A stretch of 64,000 nt of DNA from Flavobacterium chryseum (GCF_004362015.1 NZ_SNWW01000010.1:82552-146551); one strand, 5' to 3'; counted from the first letter of the stretch, positions 1 through 8,263 are shown. Numbers and translations are program-made. Notes: a model not told the origin generated them from the letters alone.

Positions 1-1
1 T

Positions 2-382
2 TTTAACGTAAAATCATTGCCGGATACTTTCAAAGCTAAAATTACAAGAATGTCCGGCGCTTTAGATTTAAAATTAAGATCTGAAAGAGTTGAAATGGAT
101 GTACAAAACAAAGGAAATTTATTACCTGGAATGGTAGCAGAAGTTTTATTGCCGCTTAACGCAAAAGACAGCACATTCGTGATTCCGAAATCAGCACTTG
201 TAAATTCTGCTGAAGGAACTTTTGTAATTAAAGTTGTAAATCATAAAGCGACAAGAGTTGATGTGAAAAAAGGAAGAGAAATCGACGATAAAGTAGAAAT
301 TTTCGGCGACTTGAACCTTAAAGATAAACTGGTAAAAATTGCCAGCGAAGAAACTAAGGAAGGCGATATCATAAACGAATAA
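2..382 (+). CDS. RND efflux periplasmic adaptor, C-terminal end (5' partial)
   Basis: The frame is open from the left edge of the window, so this is the end of a gene that begins outside it; the first Met-like codon (TTG at 17) is not a real start. The 126 or so visible residues match the beta-barrel and membrane-proximal domains of HlyD/AcrA-type membrane fusion proteins: RVEMDV followed by LLPGMVAEV is the typical strand pair before the final domain, then VIPKSALV and a beta-rich tail. Such adaptors bridge an inner membrane RND pump and an outer membrane TolC-like channel. No pump gene follows it, so its partners should lie upstream. The end is followed by a strong intrinsic terminator, so it is the last gene of its operon. 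Confidence 0.8.
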   Translation, partial: FNVKSLPDTFKAKITRMSGALDLKLRSERVEMDVQNKGNLLPGMVAEVLLPLNAKDSTFVIPKSALVNSAEGTFVIKVVNHKATRVDVKKGREIDDKVEIFGDLNLKDKLVKIASEETKEGDIINE

Positions 383-487
383 CCTGCGTTTAGTCTTCAT
401 TTTAGTAGATTACCAAAAACTGTACGCAATTATTTAATGCGGCATTTTAGATCATTTATGATTTAACATGCAAATCTATTTGCCACC

Positions 488-523
488 GGGGCAGCACGCT
501 GATAATGTGCTGTCCTTTTTTTT
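488..523 (+). terminator. Intrinsic terminator after the RND adaptor
   Basis: GGGCAGCAC at 489-497 pairs with GTGCTGTCC at 507-515 (nine pairs, one G-T) across a nine-base loop, followed directly by eight T. It would end the transcript of the adaptor gene that stops at 382. Confidence 0.75.
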
Positions 524-533
524 GTTTTGTAGT

Positions 534-740
534 TTTGCAGAGATTTGCGGAGGTTCCGCAGAGATTCGCAGAATTTTTTAATCTCGCAAAGACGCAGAGG
601 TGCAAAGTTTTTTTTATTAAGTAACTATTAAGCGTATTATTGTCATTTCGACGAAGGAGAAATCTTCGCGAGAAGCTCGACAAAGATTAGATTCTCGTTG
701 CGGAGTTACTTGCGAAAATTTCTCCTTCGTCGAAATGACA
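534..740. repeat. Intergenic repeat region with a 100-bp inverted repeat
   Basis: This fills most of the gene-free stretch 383-929. A purine-rich tract of GCAGAG/CGCAAAG units (534-618) is followed by an inverted repeat: TGTCATTTCGACGAAGGAGA at 641-660 is matched by its exact reverse complement at 721-740, with a second nested arm (CTTCGCGA at 664-671 and TTGCGAA at 710-716). A variant of the same outer arms recurs at 36152-36268. The form is that of REP or MITE-like non-coding elements. Nothing coding is seen between 741 and 929. Confidence 0.7.
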
Positions 741-929
741 TGCTCTATCGTTATATTATATTTATCAATAAAACTCTACTGATAATTAGTAAAAGTTTTC
801 CCTATATTAGCTAAACAAACACAAACCAAAACCGGACAAATAAAACCTATTTACAACTGACAAACAATAAGTTACAAACGATATCAAACAAAATATTGCT
901 AAAAAACAACATACCAATCATTTAAGAAT

Positions 930-1316
930 ATGTTAGATAACAAAAAAAACATTGAAGAATTCTATATTGACTTGAAAAACAAATTTCCGAAGATAGCAGA
1001 ATTGAAAACTTGGAACAAATACAATTGGAGTATTGAAGGTTCTGAAAATTCGATGATAATGTCCGATTTAGCCGAAGAAATAATATTTTGGACATCGAAC
1101 GATAAATTAGAAGATTCAAGATTTTTTTTTGAATATCTCGAATCATGTTTAAAAAACTATGATCAGAGAGTTACCTCGTTTATATACACAGACTTTTTGG
1201 TTACAATTATAGAAACAAAAAACAAAGAGGCAAGAGAGTTAATTAAAAAAATGATGTTGTCTAAAACAAAAGAATTTTACCAACGATTGTTTCAATTTTA
1301 CAGCGAATCTGAATAA
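930..1316 (+). CDS. Small acidic protein, DUF7674-like
   Basis: A 128-residue soluble protein with no signal peptide or membrane segment. The pattern (a short conserved Asp-containing helix, then a helix such as FFFEYLESCL, then VTSFIYTDFLVTI) resembles my recollection of DUF7674 proteins, a helical family of unknown function often found near polymorphic toxin systems. The ATG at 930 is the first in frame after a long untranslated stretch. It is a single gene, followed by an inverted repeat, and belongs to a run of orphan small genes to 6.1 kb. An immunity-protein role is possible but not shown. Confidence 0.6.
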   Translation: MLDNKKNIEEFYIDLKNKFPKIAELKTWNKYNWSIEGSENSMIMSDLAEEIIFWTSNDKLEDSRFFFEYLESCLKNYDQRVTSFIYTDFLVTIIETKNKEARELIKKMMLSKTKEFYQRLFQFYSESE

Positions 1317-1370
1317 TCCTAACACATAATAGCGATATAAAGTATCGACATAGTAATTTAGATTGCGTTC

Positions 1371-1507
1371 CCCTGCTGGCGCGAGCGTCTCGCTCGTGAA
1401 CTCAAAAAATGGTAATAATCTAACTAAAAAATTAAGAATGAGTGAAAAAAATTTATAAAAAAATGTTTTACATTACATGCAAGAGCGAGACGCTCGCTAA
1501 AGCAGGA
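1371..1507. repeat. Inverted repeat element with CGAGCG/CGCTCG palindromes, copy 1
   Basis: CCTGCTGGCGCGAGCGTCTC lies at about 1372-1391 and its imperfect reverse complement (GAGCGAGACGCTCGC, TAA, AGCAGG) at about 1483-1506. Each arm holds its own palindrome CGAGCG-N3-CGCTCG (1382-1396 and about 1482-1496). The 85-base spacer has no ORF. Related copies follow the next genes at 2329, 2959 and 4453. Confidence 0.75.
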
Positions 1508-1535
1508 GAAAAATTCGTTAATATCTAAAGAATTT

Positions 1536-2327
1536 ATGTGTAAACCAACATGTTATTTATGCAAAATTGAAATTGCAGACAAGAAAAATTCACATATTAT
1601 TCCTAAGTTTTTAGGAAAAGAATTATTTATATCCGATTTAGGAAATCACGCAATTCAAATAGATAGAGATGGAAAATGTAAAAAAATACAAACTATTCCA
1701 AAAGAAGATTTCATTTTATGTGTTTCATGTGAAAAACGATTTGAAATTATTGAAACATTTTTCGCAAGATTTTTTACTAAACTTCGTGATTTTGAAAATT
1801 TCACTGATAATTTTGATATCAGAACACTTGGAAATCAAAATTATATTGTCTGCAAAAAATTGAATCCCAAACTATTTAAACTTTTTATCTATTCATTAAT
1901 TTGGCGTTTATCAATTTCTACTCATTTTGCTAATCAAAAATATAAACTTCCAATTAAAATTGAAGAAGAGCTAAGGACTTTTCTAGATAGAAATTTAAAG
2001 ATTGATCATACTTCTTTAATTAGCACAATCAATGAAGTCGAGAATATTCCTAATTATGATTTTTGCTTAATTAAGCCTGAAAATAAATTCGCTGATTTTA
2101 AAGGAATGCATTCAGCATTTCAAATAAGTAAATCTATTTATCTTTTAGCTTTAGTTGATTTTATAATTTTCTTTTATATTGATGATTCAATTGATCCAGT
2201 TCTTAAAATATATAGTAACAAACAGAATAATGATATCATAATTCCAATTAGCGAAGATGAACGATGGTTTGCCTTAAATAAATTGATATTATCAAAAATA
2301 CTGAATACTCAGCAGTCTCGGAAGTGA
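1536..2327 (+). CDS. HNH-like zinc-finger protein of unknown function
   Basis: A 263-residue protein whose first 70 residues carry a treble-clef/HNH-like metal site: Cys6-x2-Cys9, His20 in SHIIPKF, and Cys62-x2-Cys65. This C-C...H-I-I-P-K...C-C pattern is common in hypothetical proteins annotated as HNH endonuclease-like, some of which sit in defence islands. The remaining 190 residues are mixed alpha/beta with aromatic-rich stretches and no motif I recognise; HNH catalytic His-Asn-His residues cannot be assigned with confidence, so nuclease activity is not claimed. Codon use is very AT-rich even for this genome, and palindromic repeats flank it on both sides, which fits acquisition as a unit. 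Confidence 0.6.
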   Translation: MCKPTCYLCKIEIADKKNSHIIPKFLGKELFISDLGNHAIQIDRDGKCKKIQTIPKEDFILCVSCEKRFEIIETFFARFFTKLRDFENFTDNFDIRTLGNQNYIVCKKLNPKLFKLFIYSLIWRLSISTHFANQKYKLPIKIEEELRTFLDRNLKIDHTSLISTINEVENIPNYDFCLIKPENKFADFKGMHSAFQISKSIYLLALVDFIIFFYIDDSIDPVLKIYSNKQNNDIIIPISEDERWFALNKLILSKILNTQQSRK

Positions 2328-2328
2328 A

Positions 2329-2427
2329 CCCCCTGCTGGCGCAAGCATCTGGATCGTGAGCACAAAGAATAGATATTGCTAATGTAGATTGCGTTTACCA
2401 TTGAGACGCTCGCGCCAACAGGGGTAT
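2329..2427. repeat. Inverted repeat element with CGCTCG palindrome, copy 2
   Basis: ACCCCCTGCTGGCGC starts at about 2328 and is matched by GCGCCAACAGGGG at about 2412-2424, followed by ten T. The left inner palindrome is degraded (GCAAGCATCTGGATCG in place of GCGAGCGTCTCGCTCG), while the right half is intact. Because of the T run it could also terminate the gene ending at 2327. Confidence 0.65.
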
Positions 2428-2484
2428 TTTTTTTTTATAAAACTTTAATTAAATGAAAGCTTTTGGAATTTACCAATTATAACT

Positions 2485-2946
2485 ATGACAAAAAAATATT
2501 TTATGAGAAAAATTAAGATGATAGTATTATTTACACTATTTATTATCATTGCCGCATTTAAAATTAAAAATAGTGCTATTGACGGCTTACATATTAAGTT
2601 TAGAAAGGTTTCAGAAGATTATATGAGACCGGGTTCTCCAAATGGCCCCTTGGGTTCAATGCCGATAGAAGCAGCAGAAGGAATGAAGTTTGTGAAATTG
2701 AAACTTACTTTGAAAAACGAGGGCGAAAAAGATTGCATTTTTGATTTTGAAAATGTCTACATTTCAACTGAACAGGATAGTTTATACAGATTTTTGAAGT
2801 TTCAGGCCTATTTTACCAGTACGAAAACCAAAATAAAACCAAAAAAAGAAATTGATAGAATTGTATTATTTGAGTTTCCCGATAATGCAAAACCTAAAGA
2901 ATTATTTATTGAAGATAAAAGGTATAAAATTATTGAGGATAAGTAA
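2485..2946 (+). CDS. Membrane-anchored or secreted small protein with an Ig-like domain
   Basis: 153 residues. Residues 8-26 (KIKMIVLFTLFIIIAAF region) form a signal peptide or membrane anchor without a lipobox Cys. The rest is beta-rich: KFVKLKLTLKNEGEKDCIFD then a DNVYISTEQ-like segment and a FEFPDNAKPKELFIE stretch. That order (structural beta strand, 'note of other charged residues', final strand) resembles DUF4352/telokin-like lipoproteins, which have an immunoglobulin-like fold. Two Met codons lie at residues 1 and 7; the first is used here. Function unknown. Confidence 0.55.
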   Translation: MTKKYFMRKIKMIVLFTLFIIIAAFKIKNSAIDGLHIKFRKVSEDYMRPGSPNGPLGSMPIEAAEGMKFVKLKLTLKNEGEKDCIFDFENVYISTEQDSLYRFLKFQAYFTSTKTKIKPKKEIDRIVLFEFPDNAKPKELFIEDKRYKIIEDK

Positions 2947-2958
2947 ACTGATATATTT

Positions 2959-3050
2959 CCGCTGGCGCGAGCGTCTCGCTCGTGAGCACAAAGAATGGAT
3001 ATTTGATAGTATAGATTGCGTTCACGAGCGAGACGCTCGTGAACGCATTG
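2959..3050. repeat. Inverted repeat element with CGAGCG/CGCTCG palindromes, copy 3
   Basis: GCTGGCGCGAGCGTCTCGCT begins at 2961 and a partner with CACGAGCGAGACGCTCGTG lies at about 3023-3041. Both arms keep the inner CGAGCG-N3-CGCTCG palindrome. ATAGATTGCGTTCACGAGCG in this copy resembles the flank TAGATTGCGTTC in copy 1, so the repeat extends beyond the palindrome. Short ORFs that run through it on both strands are artefacts of the repeat. Confidence 0.7.
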
Positions 3051-3084
3051 GGAATGCTGATGAACACTTTTTGAAGTAGAAAAA

Positions 3085-3384
3085 TTACTTAAATTCTTTT
3101 GGCCATCCAAATTCGTTTATTTGTTCAACAAATTCTTCTGCTTCTTTATTTGTTTCAATTACAAAATCGTATAAAGAAAAATCAATTGATGGTTCTTTCG
3201 TTACTGCACCAAACTTAATGTTTTCATCTGAAACTTCAATGGATAGTTTATGTTTGCAATCTTCAGAAAAACAATCTATCTCAAAAAAACATACAAATTC
3301 ATTAAACTCTTCATAGAAAGTTATTTTTAATTGATATACATCATTTAAATAATTTCTAAAACTTTCTTTGTTGATTTTTTTCAT
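3085..3384 (-). CDS. Small acidic protein of unknown function
   Basis: About 98 residues from the ATG at 3384 (an upstream ATG at 3402 would add six residues). It is acidic and aromatic-rich, with no signal peptide, e.g. YEEFNEFVCFFEIDCF, and a helical C-terminus. I recognise no family. Size, composition and place among other orphan small genes would suit an immunity or antitoxin-like protein, but nothing in the sequence proves it. It faces the upstream plus-strand genes. Confidence 0.5.
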   Translation of the reverse strand: MKKINKESFRNYLNDVYQLKITFYEEFNEFVCFFEIDCFSEDCKHKLSIEVSDENIKFGAVTKEPSIDFSLYDFVIETNKEAEEFVEQINEFGWPKEFK

Positions 3385-3497
3385 GTTTCTAAAATAATAC
3401 ATTTTGAATGTTTTTAGCTACAATATTGTAAAAACTATTTGATTAACGCAAACGTCTCTAACTTCGCGCTCGCAAAGCAATTAAATTGGCAATCACA

Positions 3498-3536
3498 AAA
3501 AAAATGCAAGACCAGAATTGATCTTGCATTTTTTGT
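3498..3536 (-). terminator. Intrinsic terminator after the PfpI-family gene
   Basis: AAAATGCAAGA at 3501-3511 and TCTTGCATTTT at 3522-3532 form a perfect stem with A and T runs outside, so it can work on both strands. It lies 24 bases beyond the stop of the minus-strand gene at 3560. Confidence 0.7.
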
Positions 3537-3559
3537 AACTTGATAAATAAAAATATCTT

Positions 3560-4108
3560 TTACACTGTCTGACGCTCGTGTTTTCCTTCTTTAATTTCTT
3601 CCACCATTTTTTTATTAAAAGCGGGCAAATCATTCGGGTTTCGACTGGTTACCAATCCATTATCTACGACTACTTCTGAGTCTTCCCATTGTGCTCCGGC
3701 ATTTTTCAAATCGTTTTTAACAGAGAAGAACGAAGTTACTTTTCGACCTTGTAAAACCTCAGCATCTACCAGAATTTGTGGCCCATGACAAATAGCCGCT
3801 ACTGGTTTTTTACTTTCAAAAAAAGAACGTACAAAATTTACTGCAGCCTCTTCTCTTCTCAATAAATCAGGATTTATAACTCCTCCTGGAAGAACCAAAG
3901 CATCGTAATCTGCTTCATTTGCCTGATCTAATACTACATCAACATTATATTCCTTGCTCCAATTACCGTCTTTCCAGGCTTTAATTGTTCCTGATTTTAA
4001 ACTGATGATATCTGCATTCCAACCTTGTTCTTCAAGATAGGCTTTAGGCGATGATAATTCTACTTCTTCAAAACCGTCTGTGGCTAATATGGCTATATTC
4101 TTTTTCAT
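3560..4108 (-). CDS. DJ-1/PfpI family protein (type 1 glutamine amidotransferase-like)
   Basis: 182 residues, full length for the PfpI/YhbO group. The flavodoxin-like fold is clear: strand KNIAILATDGFEEVEL with the conserved acidic residue (Glu14 or Glu15), the LVLPGGVINPD turn, and the nucleophile elbow AAICHGPQ with Cys107 and His108. The C-terminal LVTSRNPNDLPAF is also typical. Members act as proteases, protein or nucleic acid deglycases, or general stress chaperones; the exact activity is debated. It stands alone with its own terminator and a 500-base upstream region that contains only a repeat copy at 4453-4482 and AT-rich DNA. Confidence 0.9.
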   Translation of the reverse strand: MKKNIAILATDGFEEVELSSPKAYLEEQGWNADIISLKSGTIKAWKDGNWSKEYNVDVVLDQANEADYDALVLPGGVINPDLLRREEAAVNFVRSFFESKKPVAAICHGPQILVDAEVLQGRKVTSFFSVKNDLKNAGAQWEDSEVVVDNGLVTSRNPNDLPAFNKKMVEEIKEGKHERQTV

Positions 4109-4452
4109 AATTTTAAGTATTTAAAACGTTATTAATTTTGATTTAGTTAAAATTAATAATTTCAGACAGCCAGTGAAAACAGAGGATGTTAAACCTTTCT
4201 TTAATAAAAGTTAATTAATTGAATTTCAGATTTTTATTAAAAATTAAATTGAAATTATATAAGATTCATGTCAAATTAGTTAATTATTTTATAGGATGAA
4301 TGCAAAGAAAATAATTGTATAAATTAGTAAGTACGAAATAAAAAACATTTCAGGAAACGAGAAATACCATTATGAAGTAAAAAGAGAATAGCTTTGAATA
4401 AATGTTTTTTTCTCTTTTGCAAGAACAATAAAAATATGCTTATGAAAATCGT

Positions 4453-4482
4453 GCGTTCACGAGCGAGACGCTCGCGCAAGCA
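4453..4482. repeat. CGAGCG/CGCTCG palindrome, copy 4 (single arm)
   Basis: CGAGCG-AGA-CGCTCG at 4460-4474 is preceded by GCGTTCA, as in the right arm of copy 3. Only one arm is present here. More degraded relatives may lie at about 3445-3480 and 5065-5100. The rest of 4109-4608 holds no gene that I can see. Confidence 0.6.
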
Positions 4483-4608
4483 TTGAGACCTTTTTTAAAA
4501 ATATAAACTAACTAAAATTCGACCCACTTTTGTCAACTTTTTCATAAATTCGTCTCGGTTACAATTAAAAGAATAACCAAGAAGAAATATATTAAAAATC
4601 AACACCAA

Positions 4609-5025
4609 ATGATAAGAATCGAATTTGAAGAACCAACAATTGAAATCTGTAAATGCTGTAATAATGAAATTGTTAAACTTACTCGATTTGTTTTTAAAGA
4701 TGAAGATGCATTTGCTGTTTATTATTTAAAATTTACGAAAGGTCATGAAGACAAATTTGCAATTGGACTAATAAGTATTGGTGATTGGGGAACAGATAAA
4801 GAACCTAAAAATAGATTTTCATTTCCGTTTAGACTTTGGGTTGATGAAACTGATTATCAGGTTGGCTTAATTGACAAAGAAGAATCCCCATGGAAACAGG
4901 ATTTGCTCGGTACTATTTTAGACAGAAAAGAAGCATTAGAACATCCATGGATTGATGAAGTATTCCACATCACAGATCATATCGTTGATGAGGATAAAAT
5001 ACTTATTGAATACTTCTTCGATTAA
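4609..5025 (+). CDS. Conserved hypothetical small protein with a CxxC motif
   Basis: 138 residues, acidic, no signal peptide. An N-terminal CKCC pair (Cys14, Cys16, Cys17) is followed by a beta-rich domain with the segment HEDKFAIGLISIGDWG and a C-terminal acidic stretch. I recall similar short proteins as uncharacterised singletons scattered across bacteria, but no named family. It is one of the orphan small genes of 0.9-6.1 kb; an immunity-type role is only a guess. Confidence 0.55.
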   Translation: MIRIEFEEPTIEICKCCNNEIVKLTRFVFKDEDAFAVYYLKFTKGHEDKFAIGLISIGDWGTDKEPKNRFSFPFRLWVDETDYQVGLIDKEESPWKQDLLGTILDRKEALEHPWIDEVFHITDHIVDEDKILIEYFFD

Positions 5026-5122
5026 TAAGCTAAAAATAACTCCGCTCTAAGAAGTGCTCATTGCAAACGCTACGCAAACATCTCTGAATTAGTGCTCCGT
5101 AAACTGATTAAATCCTCACAAA

Positions 5123-5581
5123 ATGAATTGGATACTAAAAAATACCGATAAATTAGAATTTCACACAAGTCTAACCGAATTACTTTATCCAATATTTGAG
5201 GATTTAAAAAATTGTAATTGGGTTTTATCAGATTTAGATTTTATTGCTCACGAAGAAATAACCATTGAGTTTGGAAAAGAGTATTACATTTTAGATGAAA
5301 AAGATTTTGAAAAATTTGCAAAAGCTAAAGTTCAAATTATTTGGGGAGTAATATCTGCAATTCCTAAAAATGAAAGTATTGAACTTGATATAAATAATTT
5401 GCCATATGTTGAAGGAAATGATGATGTTTGGAAAGATGGAAATTTACAATTGTCAAACTCTTTAATTGAAATAATTGCTTTTGATAGTTCGTATACAATT
5501 ATAAAATTTAAATCTTTAAATCTCTCTGAAAAATTTAAAAAATACTTTGACGAAGCAATTGAATTAGAAAAATATAAGTAA
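5123..5581 (+). CDS. Small acidic protein, DUF2691-like
   Basis: 152 residues, acidic. The layout (NWVLSDLDF near residue 35, YYILDEKDFEKF, then IIWGVISAIPK, and a C-terminal DSSYTIIKFKS strand) resembles DUF2691, a Firmicutes-rich family of unknown function; the match is from memory and weak. It sits 97 bases after the previous gene on the same strand, in the orphan small-gene run. Confidence 0.5.
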   Translation: MNWILKNTDKLEFHTSLTELLYPIFEDLKNCNWVLSDLDFIAHEEITIEFGKEYYILDEKDFEKFAKAKVQIIWGVISAIPKNESIELDINNLPYVEGNDDVWKDGNLQLSNSLIEIIAFDSSYTIIKFKSLNLSEKFKKYFDEAIELEKYK

Positions 5582-5798
5582 AAATACTCCTTCCACTCTA
5601 CCAAGTATCAGCGAAGTCAGAATACTTCGCAAAACATTCCAACTTACAAAGTCCGGAATAACATTATCATTAAAATATAACATTCACAAGTTTAAAAAAA
5701 ATACCATATTCTATCACAATTAAAACTTTTAAGGGTAAAATAACTAAAATCAGTAGTCTTAACTTGCAGGTACTATCGCCAAAACTATAAGTACTACT

Positions 5799-6143
5799 AT
5801 GCAAACCACACTCAAAATCATTGAATTACTGTCTAAAAAATATTTATCTAATATTAGTATATTAGGTACTTATCAAAGTTCTAAATACATTTCTATTGTT
5901 GACAGCAATAACGGAACTATGTTTATTATATCAGATAATCACTTATTTTCTTTCAAAGACCAACATTGCAATCTCTGGCTTACAATTCTAAAATCGTTCT
6001 GTTTAAATGAAAATGAACATAATACGAAACCAGATGACTTGTACACAAAAAGTAACGGAATAAAATACAGTTTTACTTCAAAAGAAGAAATTGTAGCTAT
6101 GGCAGTCCAATATTTTGAGCAGCATAAATGTCCTTATTCTTGA
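5799..6143 (+). CDS. Small protein of unknown function
   Basis: 114 residues with no signal peptide or recognised motif. It starts with an amphipathic helix (TLKIIELLSKKY) and then has beta-rich segments. The start ATG at 5799 is the only one in frame near the beginning. It is the last of the orphan small genes; the following 139 bases lead to the response regulator promoter. Confidence 0.45.
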   Translation: MQTTLKIIELLSKKYLSNISILGTYQSSKYISIVDSNNGTMFIISDNHLFSFKDQHCNLWLTILKSFCLNENEHNTKPDDLYTKSNGIKYSFTSKEEIVAMAVQYFEQHKCPYS

Positions 6144-6236
6144 TTGTTGCCAATATAATTAACTTATGTAAAATATGTATTTTCTTTTAAATCAAAATAG
6201 AATTCGGTGATCTTTTGATACTCAAAGTGCCTAGAT

Positions 6237-6268
6237 ATTGCTAACCCGAAATAAATAAGTTATCTTTA
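6237..6268 (+). promoter_or_regulatory. Candidate promoter of the response regulator gene
   Basis: TTG at 6238-6240 and TATCTTTA at 6261-6268 are 20 bases apart, close to the Bacteroidota consensus TTTG-N19-TAnnTTTG (last base differs). The start codon follows 15 bases later, giving a very short leader. Confidence 0.4.
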
Positions 6269-6282
6269 CCCAAAAACACAAA

Positions 6283-6708
6283 ATGAACAAGGGCGGGCCA
6301 ATAATTATAATTGAAGACGATTTAGATGATCAGGATATTTTGACTGAGGTTTTTAAAGAACTGAATTATAAAAATGAAATCATCTTTTTTGACGATGGCG
6401 AAAAAGCTTTACAGTATTTAACGTCAACAGAAATTGAACCTTTTATTATTTTCTCTGATATCAATATGCCAAGGTTAAGTGGTATGGAACTTAGAGATAA
6501 AATTCATCAAAATGAAGATTTAAGGCTTAAATCTATTCCGTATTTATTCTTCTCTACGAGTGCAGAACAAAGACATGTTATAGATGCTTATTCAAAATCT
6601 ATTCAGGGCTTTTTTGTTAAGCCTTCGAGCTATTCTGAGATAAGAGACATCATTAAAACAATTGTAGGCTATTGGGAGGCATGTGTTTCTCCAAACTATG
6701 TTAAATAA
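6283..6708 (+). CDS. Single-domain response regulator (CheY-like)
   Basis: 141 residues made of one receiver domain. The acidic pocket is EDDLDD (residues 11-16), the phospho-acceptor is Asp59 in FSDINMPRLSG, the conserved Thr/Ser is in FFSTSAEQ, and the conserved Lys lies in GFFVKPSSY. There is no output domain, as in the Rcp1-type regulators that pair with phytochrome or hybrid kinases. No kinase gene is adjacent, so its partner is encoded elsewhere. Confidence 0.9.
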   Translation: MNKGGPIIIIEDDLDDQDILTEVFKELNYKNEIIFFDDGEKALQYLTSTEIEPFIIFSDINMPRLSGMELRDKIHQNEDLRLKSIPYLFFSTSAEQRHVIDAYSKSIQGFFVKPSSYSEIRDIIKTIVGYWEACVSPNYVK

Positions 6709-6844
6709 GATACTTTCAACGAGATATTATTAAACTTACTATAAAGCTTTTAGCTTTAAAAATTTAATCGCACCGCAAATCTCTTAGTTTTTCGGTTTTT
6801 TTATTTCAATATTTAAATGGCTTATTTTAAATTTTGCTTCACTT

Positions 6845-8263
6845 TCAAAAATCTTTCAATAAAGGGTACACTTTTTTAAACTTATTAAAAGAAACTTCAT
6901 AAACGTTTTTGTAGGCCAAATTAGGATAATAAGTTTTTCCGGTTTTGGTTTCGTTTATTATCTTCTCTCCTTGAGATTGTATGCCGATCATGACCGCGCC
7001 CCAGGAAGATCCTTCAATAGTTTGCGAGGTTTCAACCTGCATCTGAAAAATATCTGCTGTCATTTGGAGCCAAAGTTCACTTTTACCAAATCCGCCGCTG
7101 GCCATTACTTTGGTTTGCTTTCTTATTTCAGGATCAGGAAGTAAAATTTCAGTAATCTGAAACAATCCAAATAAAATTCCTTCTAAAGTTGCCCGCACCA
7201 AATGTGCTCGTGTGTGTGTAATGTGCATTCCTAAAAGCGCTCCTTGTGCTGAGGCATCCCAAATGGGTGCTCTTTCGCCGAGTAAATACGGTACAAAAAG
7301 CAAACCTTCAGAACCGGCAGGGATTTTTTCGGCTTCTTCAAACAGAACTTCAAAAGATTGCTCTGTTTTCAGTAAAGTTTCCCTGAGCCATTGCAAAATG
7401 ATTGCGCCATTGTTTACAGCTCCCAACGTAAGATATTGGTCTTTCATCAAATGGTAACATTGCGTGCGCATTTGTTCATCGAGATAAGGTTTATCAATAG
7501 GCAATCGCACTGCCCCGCTAGTACCAATGGTTAAGGCGATACAACCTTCGTTCATCGCACCTGTTCCCAGATTGGCCAAAGCACCATCGCCACCACCAAT
7601 TATGTACAGAAAATCATCTGAAATACCTTTGCATTGGTGTGTAACCTCACAAACAGTTGCCAGTTGATGAGGCTTTATCTCTAAGAAATCTAAAACTTCT
7701 TCATCCCATTGTAATGTGTGAATATTTAATAATCCGGTACCGGAAGCCATTGAAGTGTCTGTAAAATATTCATTAGTAAGATGATGCCAGATATATTCTT
7801 TAATACTGATGAATTTAAAAGTTCGGGAAAAAATTTCAGAATCAAATTCTTTGAACCATGCAATTTTGGTCATGGGAGAAAAAGGATGAATCGGAATTCC
7901 TGTTTTTTGATAAAAGTGCTTTCCTTTATCTGAATTTTTAAGTTTTTCAGCAATTGCGGCAGCTCTGTTGTCTGCCCATAAAATAGCGTCGGTCAGTGTT
8001 TTTCCGTTTTTATCAATTGCAATAATACTTTGCATCGCCGAGCTAAAACTAATAAACTGAGGCTGAATATCTTTTGTGATTTCAGTAATGCATTCTTTTA
8101 CGGTTTCTAAAATCTCCTGCGGGTTTTGAACACTCCAATCGGGTTTTGGATGGTACATTTCATACGACTTAGAAATTTGCCTGATCACATTTCCCTGTTT
8201 ATCAAAACAAACCGCTTTTGTAGCTGTGGTTCCAATGTCAATTCCTATATACAATGATTTCAT
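6845..8263 (-). CDS. gntK: Gluconokinase (FGGY carbohydrate kinase family)
   Basis: About 472 residues from the ATG at 8263; an ATG at 8281 would add six residues and overlap gntP, so the shorter form with a 5-base gap is preferred. The FGGY fold is shown by the N-terminal GIDIGTTATKAV phosphate loop, LWADNRA, the IGTSGAVR motif and the C-terminal ASGGFGKSELW. WSVQNPQEI is usual in gluconate kinases. It should phosphorylate gluconate to 6-phosphogluconate in the cytoplasm. Third gene of a gnd-gntP-gntK operon, which strongly supports gluconate over xylulose as substrate. Confidence 0.88.
   Translation of the reverse strand: MKSLYIGIDIGTTATKAVCFDKQGNVIRQISKSYEMYHPKPDWSVQNPQEILETVKECITEITKDIQPQFISFSSAMQSIIAIDKNGKTLTDAILWADNRAAAIAEKLKNSDKGKHFYQKTGIPIHPFSPMTKIAWFKEFDSEIFSRTFKFISIKEYIWHHLTNEYFTDTSMASGTGLLNIHTLQWDEEVLDFLEIKPHQLATVCEVTHQCKGISDDFLYIIGGGDGALANLGTGAMNEGCIALTIGTSGAVRLPIDKPYLDEQMRTQCYHLMKDQYLTLGAVNNGAIILQWLRETLLKTEQSFEVLFEEAEKIPAGSEGLLFVPYLLGERAPIWDASAQGALLGMHITHTRAHLVRATLEGILFGLFQITEILLPDPEIRKQTKVMASGGFGKSELWLQMTADIFQMQVETSQTIEGSSWGAVMIGIQSQGEKIINETKTGKTYYPNLAYKNVYEVSFNKFKKVYPLLKDF

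Noticed and set aside
2852..3110. Overlapping ORFs on both strands (75 and 100 codons) rich in RERLAREH/ARERDAR-like repeats
   Set aside because: They run through the palindromic repeat copy 3 and the end of a real gene; their composition comes from the repeat.
4109..4608. Search for a gene or RNA in the 500-base gap upstream of the PfpI-family gene
   Set aside because: Only one palindrome copy and AT-rich DNA are visible; no ORF above about 30 codons with coding character.
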